64,000 nucleotides of DNA. Origin: Leptonema sp964619535 (GTDB lineage Bacteria; Spirochaetota; Leptospiria; Leptospirales; Leptonemataceae). The stretch is from contig CAZUEX010000003.1 in NCBI GenBank assembly GCA_964619535.1, positions 186,001 to 250,000 of the forward strand, read 5' to 3'. Position numbers and translations under genes: made by a program. The stretch's first letter is position 1. Each line of letters opens with the position of its first letter. Below, in pieces: positions 25,410-33,947 of the stretch. The notes beneath the pieces were generated by a model. That model did no database searches. It had not been told where the DNA came from and saw only the letters and a program-made list of their open reading frames with translations.

Positions 25410-26981
25410 ATGCATGAAGAGAAGGATTCGGTCCGTATTCTGGTTGTGGATGATGATCCTGCCTTCTTGCTATCCACGCACATATTGCATTCTTTTGCCG
25501 CAGAAGTGGTCTATGTGCGATCTGTTGAAGAGGCCAGGCAGGAGCTAAACCTGCGACAGTTTGATGTGGTGCTTGTCGACACAGACCTTGCAGGGGATGG
25601 CAGTGCCCTCGGGTCGGAGCTAACGGTCGGCAATATGCCTGTCATCTTTCTTGCAGACAGAGCAGAACAACGTCTGAGCTCTTCGGTTCATCGAAATCCA
25701 TCCGTTTCGCTGCTCTATAAACCCTTCCTCCCTGCTGAGCTACAGGCATTGATCAGGACGGTGCTACCGCTTCCTCAGGACGATCGGCTTCTGGATGACA
25801 GACGTTTTCTCGAGCATCTTGTACGTTCTGTAAGACAGTTGAAAAGAACGAAGCAAAAGGCTGCCATCTTTGCTCTGCATGTAGAAGGGCTTCGTCAAAC
25901 TGGCAGGCAGCGACAGGACTCAATCGAGCTGGTCCGCAAGAACATCGCTCGGAGATTGCATGAGTCTGCCGGGGAAGGCGCCATCGTCGGATCTCATGGC
26001 GATGATTTTCTCATTCTTATCGATGATATAACGGACTATGAAACCTCACTGCGCGTGGCGGATCAGATGCTTCTATCGGCAGGTGCAGGCATGCGTTCCG
26101 GCCGTCGACGTGCGGCAAGGCAGGCTAACCGGATTTCTATGGGGATCAGTCTGTATCCTCTGGATGGGGACTCAGCGGAGCAGTTGATTGAACTGGCCGG
26201 TGTTGCTATGGCTTTGGCCGGTTCCGGCTACCGCTATTATAATGCATCGGTGGAAAAGGTGGCCGTTTCGTGGCGGCGCTATCGTTCGAAGATGGCCGCG
26301 CGCTGTTCTGGATCTGAGCCGCTGTTTCAGATCATCCGTACAACTGATTCGAATCAGATCTATTCGATCCAGCCAGACTTCTTTCCGTTTGATCCCGGTA
26401 TGAATGGCGCACTGTCTTCTGTTGAAGAAAGCGGTGCGGCGAGTTGGTCTGAGGCCTGCTGGCGGCTGCTGGTCTTTCTTCACCAGGAGGCCGACGCCAG
26501 CTGGCGGTCCGTTCTTCCGGCGATGCGTATTCAGGTTCGCACACCGATTGCGGCTCTGGTAGAAGGCGAGGTCCTTTACGAGTTGATTCATGCTCTGAAG
26601 CGCAGGCATGCGCATGTAATACTTGAAATGACCGAGCTGGATTTGCAAAGTCTGCTAGTTGAACATGCCGCGGTACTGCGAAAACTTGAGAGAGAAAACG
26701 TTGTCTTTGCTGTGCGCGAATGGGCGGATTTGATAGAATCCTTTGACCAGATGCGATTGCCGATAGACAGCTATATTCTGCCGACGGTGGACATGGGTCA
26801 GGGGATGTTACACCGGGCCCGGACTGAGGCACATGTGGCAGGCAGGCGCGTTCTGTTCGATCACGTTAGCGAGGCAGATGTTTTACAGCGGGTTCGCGGG
26901 GCCGGACAGGACCTGTATCGCGGTGCACTGGCAGGAGATCTGCTCAGTGCTGCCGATGTTCTTGAGCTCATGAAAAAATAG
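25410..26981 (+). CDS. REC protein with degenerate GGDEF and EAL domains
   Basis: This 523-residue protein is organised as follows. Residues 8-115 are a receiver domain with acidic pocket VVDDD, phospho-site D57 (VVLVDTDLAG) and Lys in LLYKPF. Residues about 125-280 are a GGDEF-like domain whose signature reads HGDDF (196-200) instead of GGDEF, although RISMGISLYPLDGDS is preserved. Residues about 310-520 are an EAL-like domain that keeps E in LEMTELDL and YRG near the end but lacks the Asn, the DDFG pair and the KID lysine. It is probably a phosphorylation-controlled c-di-GMP binding or scaffold protein without catalysis. It starts 15 bases after thpR. Confidence 0.7.
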   Translation: MHEEKDSVRILVVDDDPAFLLSTHILHSFAAEVVYVRSVEEARQELNLRQFDVVLVDTDLAGDGSALGSELTVGNMPVIFLADRAEQRLSSSVHRNPSVSLLYKPFLPAELQALIRTVLPLPQDDRLLDDRRFLEHLVRSVRQLKRTKQKAAIFALHVEGLRQTGRQRQDSIELVRKNIARRLHESAGEGAIVGSHGDDFLILIDDITDYETSLRVADQMLLSAGAGMRSGRRRAARQANRISMGISLYPLDGDSAEQLIELAGVAMALAGSGYRYYNASVEKVAVSWRRYRSKMAARCSGSEPLFQIIRTTDSNQIYSIQPDFFPFDPGMNGALSSVEESGAASWSEACWRLLVFLHQEADASWRSVLPAMRIQVRTPIAALVEGEVLYELIHALKRRHAHVILEMTELDLQSLLVEHAAVLRKLERENVVFAVREWADLIESFDQMRLPIDSYILPTVDMGQGMLHRARTEAHVAGRRVLFDHVSEADVLQRVRGAGQDLYRGALAGDLLSAADVLELMKK

Positions 26982-27073
26982 GTTTACCGGAATACCACCG
27001 ACCTTTTCTTTAACAGGCCAGACGGCGCGCAATCGTCCGATGCGCTGTTGCATCTAACAGGACCCTTGATTCG

Positions 27074-28009
27074 ATGCAGATTATTCACAACCTTGATCAA
27101 TTTCAGCCTCGGTGGCAGAATGCCGTTCTTACCCTTGGCGTTTTTGATGGCATGCACCTCGGCCATCAGGCATTGATCAGGCGCACCCTGGAACGGTCAG
27201 CGGAAACCGGTGCAACGCCTGTACTTGTTACCTATCATCCTCATCCAGACCTGGTGCTTGGAAAGCGAAAGGAAGAGCACGGTACAGAGCTTTTTACCTA
27301 TGAAGAGAAGCTGGGGCTTTTGCAGAGCTTTCAGCTTTATGCCACCGTCTTTGTAGAGTTTACGCGAGAACTTGCTCAGATGAGCGCCGAAACGTATTTG
27401 CGCGAAATTCTTGTCGAGCGTCTACATGCATCCTCCATCGTTATTGGCTATGATCAATGCTTTGGCAAAGACCGTCAGGGGGATTATGCCTTTCTGAACA
27501 GCCTGCGGCATAAGTATGGTTATACAGTAGACCGTATCGATCCCGTTTTGTATGATGGTGAGGTCGTTTCGAGCTCACGTGTTCGTCGCATTATTCGGGG
27601 CGGTGATGTGGAGCTTGGGAGGGCCCTTCTTGGTCGTCCGTTCTATGTGACCGGCACCGTCGTGCGTGGTTATCAGCGCGGTCGCACGATTGGATTTCCG
27701 ACGGCCAATATTGATATTCCTTCAACGAAGGTTCTGCCATCGAATGGTGTGTACCGCGGCTGGTTTGAACGTGGAGGCCAGCTATACCGTGCCATGATCA
27801 ACATCGGCTACAACCCTACCTTCCAGAACCAGCTGCTGTCTGTAGAGGCGCATATCCTGGATTTTGATGAGGAGATTTACGGGGAGTCGATTCGGCTGCA
27901 TTTTGCCGATCGCCTTCGTTCGGAGCAGAAGTTCGACGGTCTTGAGGCCTTGCAGGCGCAGCTGCAGAAGGATCGCGAAGCGACGCTGGAATTGCCTGAG
28001 CGATTTTAG
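27074..28009 (+). CDS. ribF: Bifunctional riboflavin kinase/FAD synthetase
   Basis: This 311-residue enzyme has an N-terminal FAD synthetase (nucleotidyltransferase) domain with LGVFDGMHLGHQALIRR (the H-x-G-H motif), LVTYHPHPD and SSSRVRRIIRGGDVELGRALLGRPF. The C-terminal riboflavin kinase domain shows GTVVRGYQRGRTIGFPTANID and the VYRGWF strand. It converts riboflavin to FMN and then FAD. It is monocistronic in this context, converging on ilvA 23 bases downstream. Confidence 0.94.
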   Translation: MQIIHNLDQFQPRWQNAVLTLGVFDGMHLGHQALIRRTLERSAETGATPVLVTYHPHPDLVLGKRKEEHGTELFTYEEKLGLLQSFQLYATVFVEFTRELAQMSAETYLREILVERLHASSIVIGYDQCFGKDRQGDYAFLNSLRHKYGYTVDRIDPVLYDGEVVSSSRVRRIIRGGDVELGRALLGRPFYVTGTVVRGYQRGRTIGFPTANIDIPSTKVLPSNGVYRGWFERGGQLYRAMINIGYNPTFQNQLLSVEAHILDFDEEIYGESIRLHFADRLRSEQKFDGLEALQAQLQKDREATLELPERF

Positions 28010-28032
28010 GTGTGCACTGTTACAGGCATGTA

Positions 28033-29538
28033 TTACAGAAATAGCCGATAGGCCGGGTTCTGCGTTTCTTCTACAAACGGATAATTCAGGCTTGTCAGGT
28101 AGGCATAGAAGGTACTGTCATCCGCTTCGTCGATTTCGAAGCCAATCAGGACCCTGCCGAAGTCGCCCCCATGCATGCGATAGTGAAACAGAGAAATGTT
28201 CCATGAAGCACTCATGGAGTTAAGAAGACGTGCCAGGGCTCCGGGGCGTTCGGGGAACGTAAACCGGAACAGAAGCTCTCGCGGACCAGGAGGGCGTCGT
28301 CCTCCGACCATATGTCGTATGTGTGTCTTGGCAAGCTCGTTATCCGTAAGGTTCAAACACGGAAAGCCTCCGTCATTGAGCTGCCTGGAAAACTGTTCTG
28401 CTTCAGTAATCGACTGAATGGCAATGCCTACAAAGATGTGGGCCTGGTTACCCGACATCAGGCGGTAGTTAAACTCGGTGATGTTACGGTTACCGATATG
28501 GGTGTTACAGAAATGCTTCAGCGCTCCGGGTTGTTCGGGGATGGTTACTGCATAGAGGGCCTCTCTGCGTTCCCCGGTAATGGCCCGCTCGGCTACAAAG
28601 CGCAGACGATCGAAGTTCATGTTTGCACCGGAGTTGATGGCCACCAGACGCTGCCCTGTAATGCCATGGGCTGCTACATATCGGCGCAGGCCCGCTACTG
28701 CCAGAGCTCCGGCCGGTTCGACGATGGAACGGGTTTCCTGGTAAATGGCCTTGATAGCAGAGGCGATCTCATCGGTAGATACGGTAACGAAGTCATCGGT
28801 AAACTGTTTTGCCAGCTCAAAGGTGCGGGCCCCTACCTCCTTTACTGCCACACCATCGGCAAAGATGCCTACATCGGCAAGCCGCACGCGTCTGCCTTCG
28901 TTAAGGGAACGCTTCATGGCATCGGAGTCCTCTGATTGTACTCCTATGATCTTCACATCGCGGAGGACGGATTTCAAGAACAGCCCGATGCCCGAGATCA
29001 ATCCACCACCACCGACGGGAACAAAGACGGCATCAAGATCCGGCCTCTGTCTGAGGAGCTCATGGCCAATCGTCCCCTGGCCTGCTATGACCTCATCGTC
29101 ATCGAAGGGATGAATAAAAAGGGCTCCTGTTTCCTGTACCATTCGGGCTGCATGGTCGGCTGCATCGGAATAGCTGTCCCCTACAAGGACGACGGTGGCC
29201 CCGTAGCCCTTTACGGCCTGTACCTTGATGGCCGGTGTGGTTACCGGCATGACAACGGTGGCCTGGATTCCCAGTTTCTGTGCAGAGAAGGCCACACCCT
29301 GGGCATGGTTACCGGCGGAAGCACAGATCACTCCGCGTTGCCGTTCGTCGGGTTTGAGGGAGGCCATCTTCTGGTAGGCGCCGCGGATCTTGAAAGAGAA
29401 AACCGGCTGCAGATCTTCGCGTTTGAGATAGATGTCGTTGTTCAACTCCGCACTGAGACGGATGGCCCGGTCAAGGGGGCTTTCAATGGCAACCTCATAA
29501 ATGCGAGAGGTAAGGATCTTTCGGAAGATGTCCTGCAT
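28033..29538 (-). CDS. ilvA: Threonine ammonia-lyase, biosynthetic
   Basis: This 501-residue enzyme has an N-terminal fold-type II PLP domain with the Schiff-base Lys in FSFKIRGAYQKM, SAGNHAQGVA and the phosphate-binding loop VPVGGGGLISGIG. Two ACT-like regulatory domains follow, around residues 325-410 (EALYAVTIPEQPGALKHFC) and 415-500 (RELLFRFTFPERPGALARLL). It deaminates threonine to 2-oxobutyrate for isoleucine; the ACT domains confer isoleucine feedback in relatives. No ribosome-binding site is visible before ATG 29538. It diverges from the bacterioferritin gene. Confidence 0.94.
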   Translation of the reverse strand: MQDIFRKILTSRIYEVAIESPLDRAIRLSAELNNDIYLKREDLQPVFSFKIRGAYQKMASLKPDERQRGVICASAGNHAQGVAFSAQKLGIQATVVMPVTTPAIKVQAVKGYGATVVLVGDSYSDAADHAARMVQETGALFIHPFDDDEVIAGQGTIGHELLRQRPDLDAVFVPVGGGGLISGIGLFLKSVLRDVKIIGVQSEDSDAMKRSLNEGRRVRLADVGIFADGVAVKEVGARTFELAKQFTDDFVTVSTDEIASAIKAIYQETRSIVEPAGALAVAGLRRYVAAHGITGQRLVAINSGANMNFDRLRFVAERAITGERREALYAVTIPEQPGALKHFCNTHIGNRNITEFNYRLMSGNQAHIFVGIAIQSITEAEQFSRQLNDGGFPCLNLTDNELAKTHIRHMVGGRRPPGPRELLFRFTFPERPGALARLLNSMSASWNISLFHYRMHGGDFGRVLIGFEIDEADDSTFYAYLTSLNYPFVEETQNPAYRLFL

Positions 29539-29646
29539 GGTCTGTATACGAAAATATGGGAATGAGAGTCAAACTCAAAGTCGGCAACTACTGCCTGTGG
29601 TCAGCTAAATCTTCGTTTTTTACTTGTCTGTTCTAATTCCGGTAGG

Positions 29647-30144
29647 ATGCTTAAGAAAGTGAAAGGAAGTCAGAAGGTTATTGATGCATTGAATGGTTTG
29701 CTGCCTGGCGAACTAACGTCCATGGACCAGTATTTTTACTATTCGCGGGTCCTGCATGACAGGGGCATCCAGAAGCTGTATGAGCGGATGGCACATGAAA
29801 TGGATGATGAAAAGGGTCATGCATCCATGTTGATCGAGCGTATCCTGTTTCTTGGTGGATCACCTGTGATTGGTAACCGTAAGCCCCTGGATACGAGCAC
29901 CGACGTTCGCGAAATGCTTGAGTACAGCCTGAAAAGGGAACTGGAGATCGTAGCACATCTACGTGAGGTGATTGGTCTGTGCGAAGCAGAGCATGATTAT
30001 GTAACTCGTGACATGCTCCTGCAGATGCTGGAAGATACCGAACACGATCATACACACTGGCTTGAGCAACAACTGGGATTGATCGACCGGATGGGCATCG
30101 AGAACTACATCGAATGGCAGTCCGGTGGATCGCCAGGTGCATAA
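29647..30144 (+). CDS. bfr: Bacterioferritin-family protein lacking the heme Met
   Basis: This 165-residue four-helix ferritin aligns with E. coli Bfr from KVIDALNGLL to the C-terminal MGIENYIEWQ. Ferroxidase ligands are visible: E22, E55, H58, E98, E132 and H135. At the position of the heme-ligating Met52 of E. coli Bfr the sequence reads D-E-K-G-H, so the ligand is Lys56 and heme binding between subunits is unlikely. It oxidises and stores iron as a 24-mer in relatives. It may need a heme-binding partner subunit, as in two-subunit bacterioferritins; none is in the window. It lies divergently from ilvA. Confidence 0.88.
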   Translation: MLKKVKGSQKVIDALNGLLPGELTSMDQYFYYSRVLHDRGIQKLYERMAHEMDDEKGHASMLIERILFLGGSPVIGNRKPLDTSTDVREMLEYSLKRELEIVAHLREVIGLCEAEHDYVTRDMLLQMLEDTEHDHTHWLEQQLGLIDRMGIENYIEWQSGGSPGA

Positions 30145-30149
30145 TCCGT

Positions 30150-31232
30150 TCAATCGAGAAGGGGCAGCTCTTCCACAAGCGCGGGCGCTGCCGTAAGCCC
30201 CGGGCTTTCAATGCCAAGAAGGTGAAAAAAGCCCGGCTCGCTTTCCTCGATCACAAAATCCGTAATCGGCTGGCCGTGGCGAAAGAGCCGCGGACGTAAA
30301 CCGGCATATCCCGGAGAAAGGTCGTCTGCATCGATGGGTATATCTATGATGTCATGAAGAGAGTCGGCGAACTCTCTGGCAGAGGCAGTGATACGATAGT
30401 CTTCTTTTGAAGTAGCCGGAACAGCATTCGGGCCAATGTATATTTCGCCGGATGGATGCAGCGTATAATGCACTCCAAGGGATGTGTCCCCTTCCTGTCC
30501 GTGTCTTAATGAGGCGGGCAGAGGATAAACGAGCTTTCGCAGCGGAATGTCCTTTTGCAGGCGATAGTATTCCCCTCGCACCGGCCTGACCTCATAGCCG
30601 TGCAGCCCCGCTGCCGTAGCGATTTCGTCGGCATGCAGTCCGGCTGCGTTGATCAGCATGTTGCAGCTGATCTTCTCGGCCACTCCATCTGCATCGACTA
30701 ACGTAAGCCTCTCTGGACTTCCTTCGAGGTATTGCCTGCCATGCAATAGAATTCCGCCTGTTTCTTCAATGGCGTAGTGCAGTGCCTTGAGGTATGCAGC
30801 AGCGTCTACAACGGCTGTGTTTCGCGAGTAAAGGGCCCGACTTCCGGCAACTCCCGGGAAATGTCTGCCTGGATCTGACAGGATCTCAAGCCCTTCTGCT
30901 CCGTTTTGCAGGGCCTTTTCGTATAATACATCGACGGCATCGATACTGCCGCTTCGACCACAGGTTACAATCTTACCACAGGAAAGAGAGGGAACGGAGT
31001 GACGGCCAATAAACTCCTCCGTTAAGCGCTTTCCACGAACGCAATGTATAGCCTTGCGCGAGCCCGGTGCGTAGTAAAGGCCGGCATGCAATACACCGGA
31101 GTTGCGACCCGATATGCCATCACCGGGGCGAGGATCAACAAGAACAACGGAACGTTTGCAGCGAAGGGCATGAAGTGCAGCCCAGGAGCCGACGATTCCG
31201 GCTCCGATTACGATTACATCTACCTTTGTCAT
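30150..31232 (-). CDS. lhgO: FAD-dependent oxidase of the L-2-hydroxyglutarate oxidase (LhgO) type
   Basis: This 360-residue protein has the dinucleotide-binding motif VIVIGAGIVGSWAALHAL, then GISGRNSGVLHAGLYYAPGSRKAIHCVRGKRL, which is very characteristic of LhgO/L2HGDH, plus NTAVVDAAAYLKAL, NAAGLHADEIA, VRPVRGEYYRL and a C-terminal GLRPRLF segment. It oxidises L-2-hydroxyglutarate to 2-oxoglutarate, a metabolite-repair reaction. ATG 31232 shares one base with the upstream stop (TGATG); the TTG one codon earlier is less likely. Confidence 0.85.
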   Translation of the reverse strand: MTKVDVIVIGAGIVGSWAALHALRCKRSVVLVDPRPGDGISGRNSGVLHAGLYYAPGSRKAIHCVRGKRLTEEFIGRHSVPSLSCGKIVTCGRSGSIDAVDVLYEKALQNGAEGLEILSDPGRHFPGVAGSRALYSRNTAVVDAAAYLKALHYAIEETGGILLHGRQYLEGSPERLTLVDADGVAEKISCNMLINAAGLHADEIATAAGLHGYEVRPVRGEYYRLQKDIPLRKLVYPLPASLRHGQEGDTSLGVHYTLHPSGEIYIGPNAVPATSKEDYRITASAREFADSLHDIIDIPIDADDLSPGYAGLRPRLFRHGQPITDFVIEESEPGFFHLLGIESPGLTAAPALVEELPLLD

Positions 31233-32149
31233 CAATCCGTGGTGTCGATTTCAACGAATGACCATCGAACGTCGGGTAATGCTGCCTTAATGGATTTTTC
31301 AAGATCGTTGACGGCCTGTATGGCTTCCTGCATCGTAAGATCTGGCCGCATCTTTATTTTGCAGGCAAGCATGATATCAGGGCCAAGCTGTGCCGTGATG
31401 ATGCGAAACAATTTTTCAATCGACGGGCTGGCCTCAATCTGTGCCTGTATGGTCTGTTCAATCTCCGGATCCGCCGATTCTCCTACCAGCATGGATTTGA
31501 TACGGATCGAAAGGGCAATGGAGATAACCACGAGCAAGGCGCCGATGGCAATGGAGCCGAAGGCATCGTAAACCGGGTTTCCTGTTATGACGGCAAGCGA
31601 AAGGAAGCAGGCAGCAAACAGTAGTCCGGTAATGGCGGCCATGTCTTCGCCGAAGACAACGATCAGCTCTGCCTTCCTCGAACGAAGCAGCCATTGCAGG
31701 AGGGGCGTGTTGCCTTTGATCTTCTTGATCTGCTGCAGGGCTCCGTATAACGAACCGCCCTCCAGCAGAATGGAGAGCACGATCACGCCGATGGCAACGT
31801 GGGCATCGTGCAGGGGTTCGGGTTGATGCAGCTTATGGATCCCTTCGTAGACTGAAAACATTCCACCCATGCTGAAGAGGAGAATGGCAACCATCAAGGA
31901 CCAGAAATAGACGGCCTTGCCATAACCCAGCGGATGACGTTCATCGGGCGGAAGCTGTGAGCGTTTCATGCCAGGAAAGAGCAGCATCTGATTGGCACAG
32001 TCAGCCGTCGAGTGGATGGACTCTGCCAGCATGGAGCCGGACCCTGTATACATGGCGGCGGCGAACTTTGAAATGGCAATACCGAGGTTCGCAAGAAAGG
32101 CATACAGGATGGCTTTAACCGATCCCTCGTTTCCCTGACTGTGTGACAT
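31232..32149 (-). CDS. Cation diffusion facilitator family transporter
   Basis: This 305-residue protein has about five or six membrane helices. The metal-site motif in the second is MLAESIHSTADCANQMLLF (His and Asp), followed by HPLGYGKAVYFWSLMVAILLF, which is typical of CDF proteins. A second transport motif lies in ELIVVFGEDMAAITGLL. The C-terminal cytoplasmic domain (about residues 205-305) is the CDF dimerisation domain (LVGESADPEIEQTIQ). It exports Zn2+, Fe2+ or Mn2+ by proton antiport; the metal cannot be told from sequence. It is coupled to the LhgO-like gene by a one-base overlap. Confidence 0.88.
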   Translation of the reverse strand: MSHSQGNEGSVKAILYAFLANLGIAISKFAAAMYTGSGSMLAESIHSTADCANQMLLFPGMKRSQLPPDERHPLGYGKAVYFWSLMVAILLFSMGGMFSVYEGIHKLHQPEPLHDAHVAIGVIVLSILLEGGSLYGALQQIKKIKGNTPLLQWLLRSRKAELIVVFGEDMAAITGLLFAACFLSLAVITGNPVYDAFGSIAIGALLVVISIALSIRIKSMLVGESADPEIEQTIQAQIEASPSIEKLFRIITAQLGPDIMLACKIKMRPDLTMQEAIQAVNDLEKSIKAALPDVRWSFVEIDTTD

Positions 32150-32204
32150 GATGTCGGTATCTTCCAGGCGCTTTGCGAAGACAAGACATTATAAAACCAT
32201 ATCG

Positions 32205-32822
32205 TTATGCAAGTACGGCCCGGATGCGTCGATGCACTTCCTGCAGGCCCAGTTTGTGGGTGCTGCTGACTGGAGTACTGATCTCCGGCAGGGGATCTTC
32301 GGCAAGCCAGCGTTTGCGGGCTGCTGCTCGTTCCTTCTGGTTCAGGCGGTCCCAGCGGCTGCGGGCTACGAAGAACGGTCGTTCGATGTTTAAGCTGTGC
32401 CGCATCAGATCAAGCTCTTCTTCCCCTGCATCGCGTTTTGCATCGATTACAATGATGGTCAGCCGAAGATGCTTTTCGTTCAGGATGTATGTGCGGATCA
32501 TCTCATGCAGGGCCGCAACCTCCTTTTGCGGCAGCTTCGCATAGCCAAAGCCGGGCAGGTCGACAAGGTAAAATTCGGGATGATCGGTGCCGGCCGGGAC
32601 GTAGAAGTAATTGATGAGTCGCGTCTTGCCGGGTGTTCGGGACACCTTTGCCAGATCCCTTTGATCGCATAAGGCCGATATCAGAGAAGATTTGCCGGCA
32701 TTGGAACGGCCTGTAAGCGCAATGGCGGGGATGGGCGCGACGTCGCCTTTTGCTACGGCTTCAGCAGACGGAAAAGAGCGGAAAAAGCGCGCATTTCGAA
32801 AGGGCATTAAGGAGTCGCGCAT
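32205..32822 (-). CDS. engB: EngB/YsxC ribosome-biogenesis GTPase with unusual G4 motif
   Basis: This 205-residue small GTPase has G1 LTGRSNAGKSSLI, the switch region SRTPGKTRLINYF, G3 YLVDLPGFGYAK and the KRDAGEEELDLM region typical of EngB. At the G4 position, where T-K-x-D or N-K-x-D reads guanine, this protein has SRWD (residues 155-158, VARSRWDRLN): the Asp is kept but the Lys is Arg and the first residue is Ser. G5 is around PVSSTHK. EngB helps assemble the large ribosomal subunit. The start is 32822 or the ATG at residue 6. It follows the GlpQ-like gene on the same strand. Confidence 0.88.
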   Translation of the reverse strand: MRDSLMPFRNARFFRSFPSAEAVAKGDVAPIPAIALTGRSNAGKSSLISALCDQRDLAKVSRTPGKTRLINYFYVPAGTDHPEFYLVDLPGFGYAKLPQKEVAALHEMIRTYILNEKHLRLTIIVIDAKRDAGEEELDLMRHSLNIERPFFVARSRWDRLNQKERAAARKRWLAEDPLPEISTPVSSTHKLGLQEVHRRIRAVLA

Positions 32823-32891
32823 AGGTGCACTTTTGTCGGTGGCATCGTAGCGGCAATGGTTTCTCTTCTGCGCAGGCGGTCTGCCGGCTGC

Positions 32892-33947
32892 TCAGTAACC
32901 GATTCGCCTGAAATACTCTTCGATGGGCAGCATATCCTTATCTCTGTAAAGCTCAAGCGCCAGGTCTGCACGATTGGTGAAGATGCCATCGGTGCCGAAG
33001 TAACGCAGAAGATACATCTGCCATGGCTTGTTGATGGTGTAATGGTGAACAAGGACGCCCTGCTCATGCGCCTCTGCCGTTCTCCAGGGCCAGGCCTGAT
33101 ATCCGGATGGTCCAAGGTGGGCACCATGCCGTCTTGCGATTTCGATGAGTTTCGTCCAGCCGCCTTTTTTCTCTTCCAGCTCTTCGTCTACAAGGTAGAT
33201 GCGCGGCACCTGCGGGGCCAGCTTTTTCATGATACGGATGCTTTCTTCTTCAAATGATTGCAGGATGACACGCGCCGGACCATCGGCCACCCGAACCGGA
33301 CGGTTCATGCCTTCTCCGTATGGATCGACGTCAATGTCGTTGGCGACGGAGGGAGCCTTCACGGATCCGTTGCTTATCCAGCCGCGGGCCTTGAGTAAAT
33401 CGATAATGTCTTTTTCGATGCCCGGATAACGCAGGGCCGATTTTGTTTCAAGATACAGTCCCGGACGATTTGCATGGCTTTCGGCCAGATCGATCAGCTC
33501 ATCGAGTGTAAGAATCTTCAGTTCGTGAAAGGTATCGCGGGCCCGGTCCGGGTATTCTTCATTGAACCAGGTGCCGATATCGAGCATCATCAGCTCGGCA
33601 TAGGTGAACTGGTCAATGGATTGCGTTTCTCTTCCGGGAAAAACGTCTGCGGCGTCCGTGTTGCGTTCCAGTGTGTCATCGTGAAAGCAGACTAAAACGC
33701 CGTCCGCCGTGCGCTGGATGTCTGCTTCGAGGTAATCGGCGCCCATCTCGAGGGCAAGGCGGTAGGCGGGATCTGTTGCCTCGGGCGCCAGATCGGAAAC
33801 TCCACGGTGAGCCATGATGGCCACGTAGGGAATCTCACTGGTCTCGGCCAGCTGTCGTCCTTCACCCTGGTGGTCCATGAGGTTGACGGCCATGCCGGAC
33901 ACGACCAGAAGCATGAGGATGGTAAAGGCTATAATCATACGTTTCAT
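32892..33947 (-). CDS. Glycerophosphodiester phosphodiesterase (GDPD family), exported
   Basis: This 351-residue protein has an N-terminal hydrophobic segment (MIIAFTILMLLVVSGMAVNL), a signal peptide or anchor. The GDPD motifs are IMAHRGVSDLAPEATDPAYRLALEMGADYLEADIQRTADGVLVCFHDDTLERNT, containing the catalytic His pair and the metal-binding E-x-D. WFNEEYPDRARDTFHELKILTLDELIDL and YTINKPWQMYLLRYFGTDGIFTNR near the C-terminus complete the TIM barrel. It hydrolyses deacylated phospholipids to glycerol-3-phosphate. Its ATG overlaps the panC stop by 4 bases. Confidence 0.88.
   Translation of the reverse strand: MKRMIIAFTILMLLVVSGMAVNLMDHQGEGRQLAETSEIPYVAIMAHRGVSDLAPEATDPAYRLALEMGADYLEADIQRTADGVLVCFHDDTLERNTDAADVFPGRETQSIDQFTYAELMMLDIGTWFNEEYPDRARDTFHELKILTLDELIDLAESHANRPGLYLETKSALRYPGIEKDIIDLLKARGWISNGSVKAPSVANDIDVDPYGEGMNRPVRVADGPARVILQSFEEESIRIMKKLAPQVPRIYLVDEELEEKKGGWTKLIEIARRHGAHLGPSGYQAWPWRTAEAHEQGVLVHHYTINKPWQMYLLRYFGTDGIFTNRADLALELYRDKDMLPIEEYFRRIGY

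Noticed and set aside
29539..29600. Promoter-like pair (TTGAGT/TATTTT or TTGACT/TATACA) directly before ilvA
   Set aside because: Either version would put the transcript start almost at the ATG, implying a leaderless message; the -10 matches are poor, so I do not claim it.
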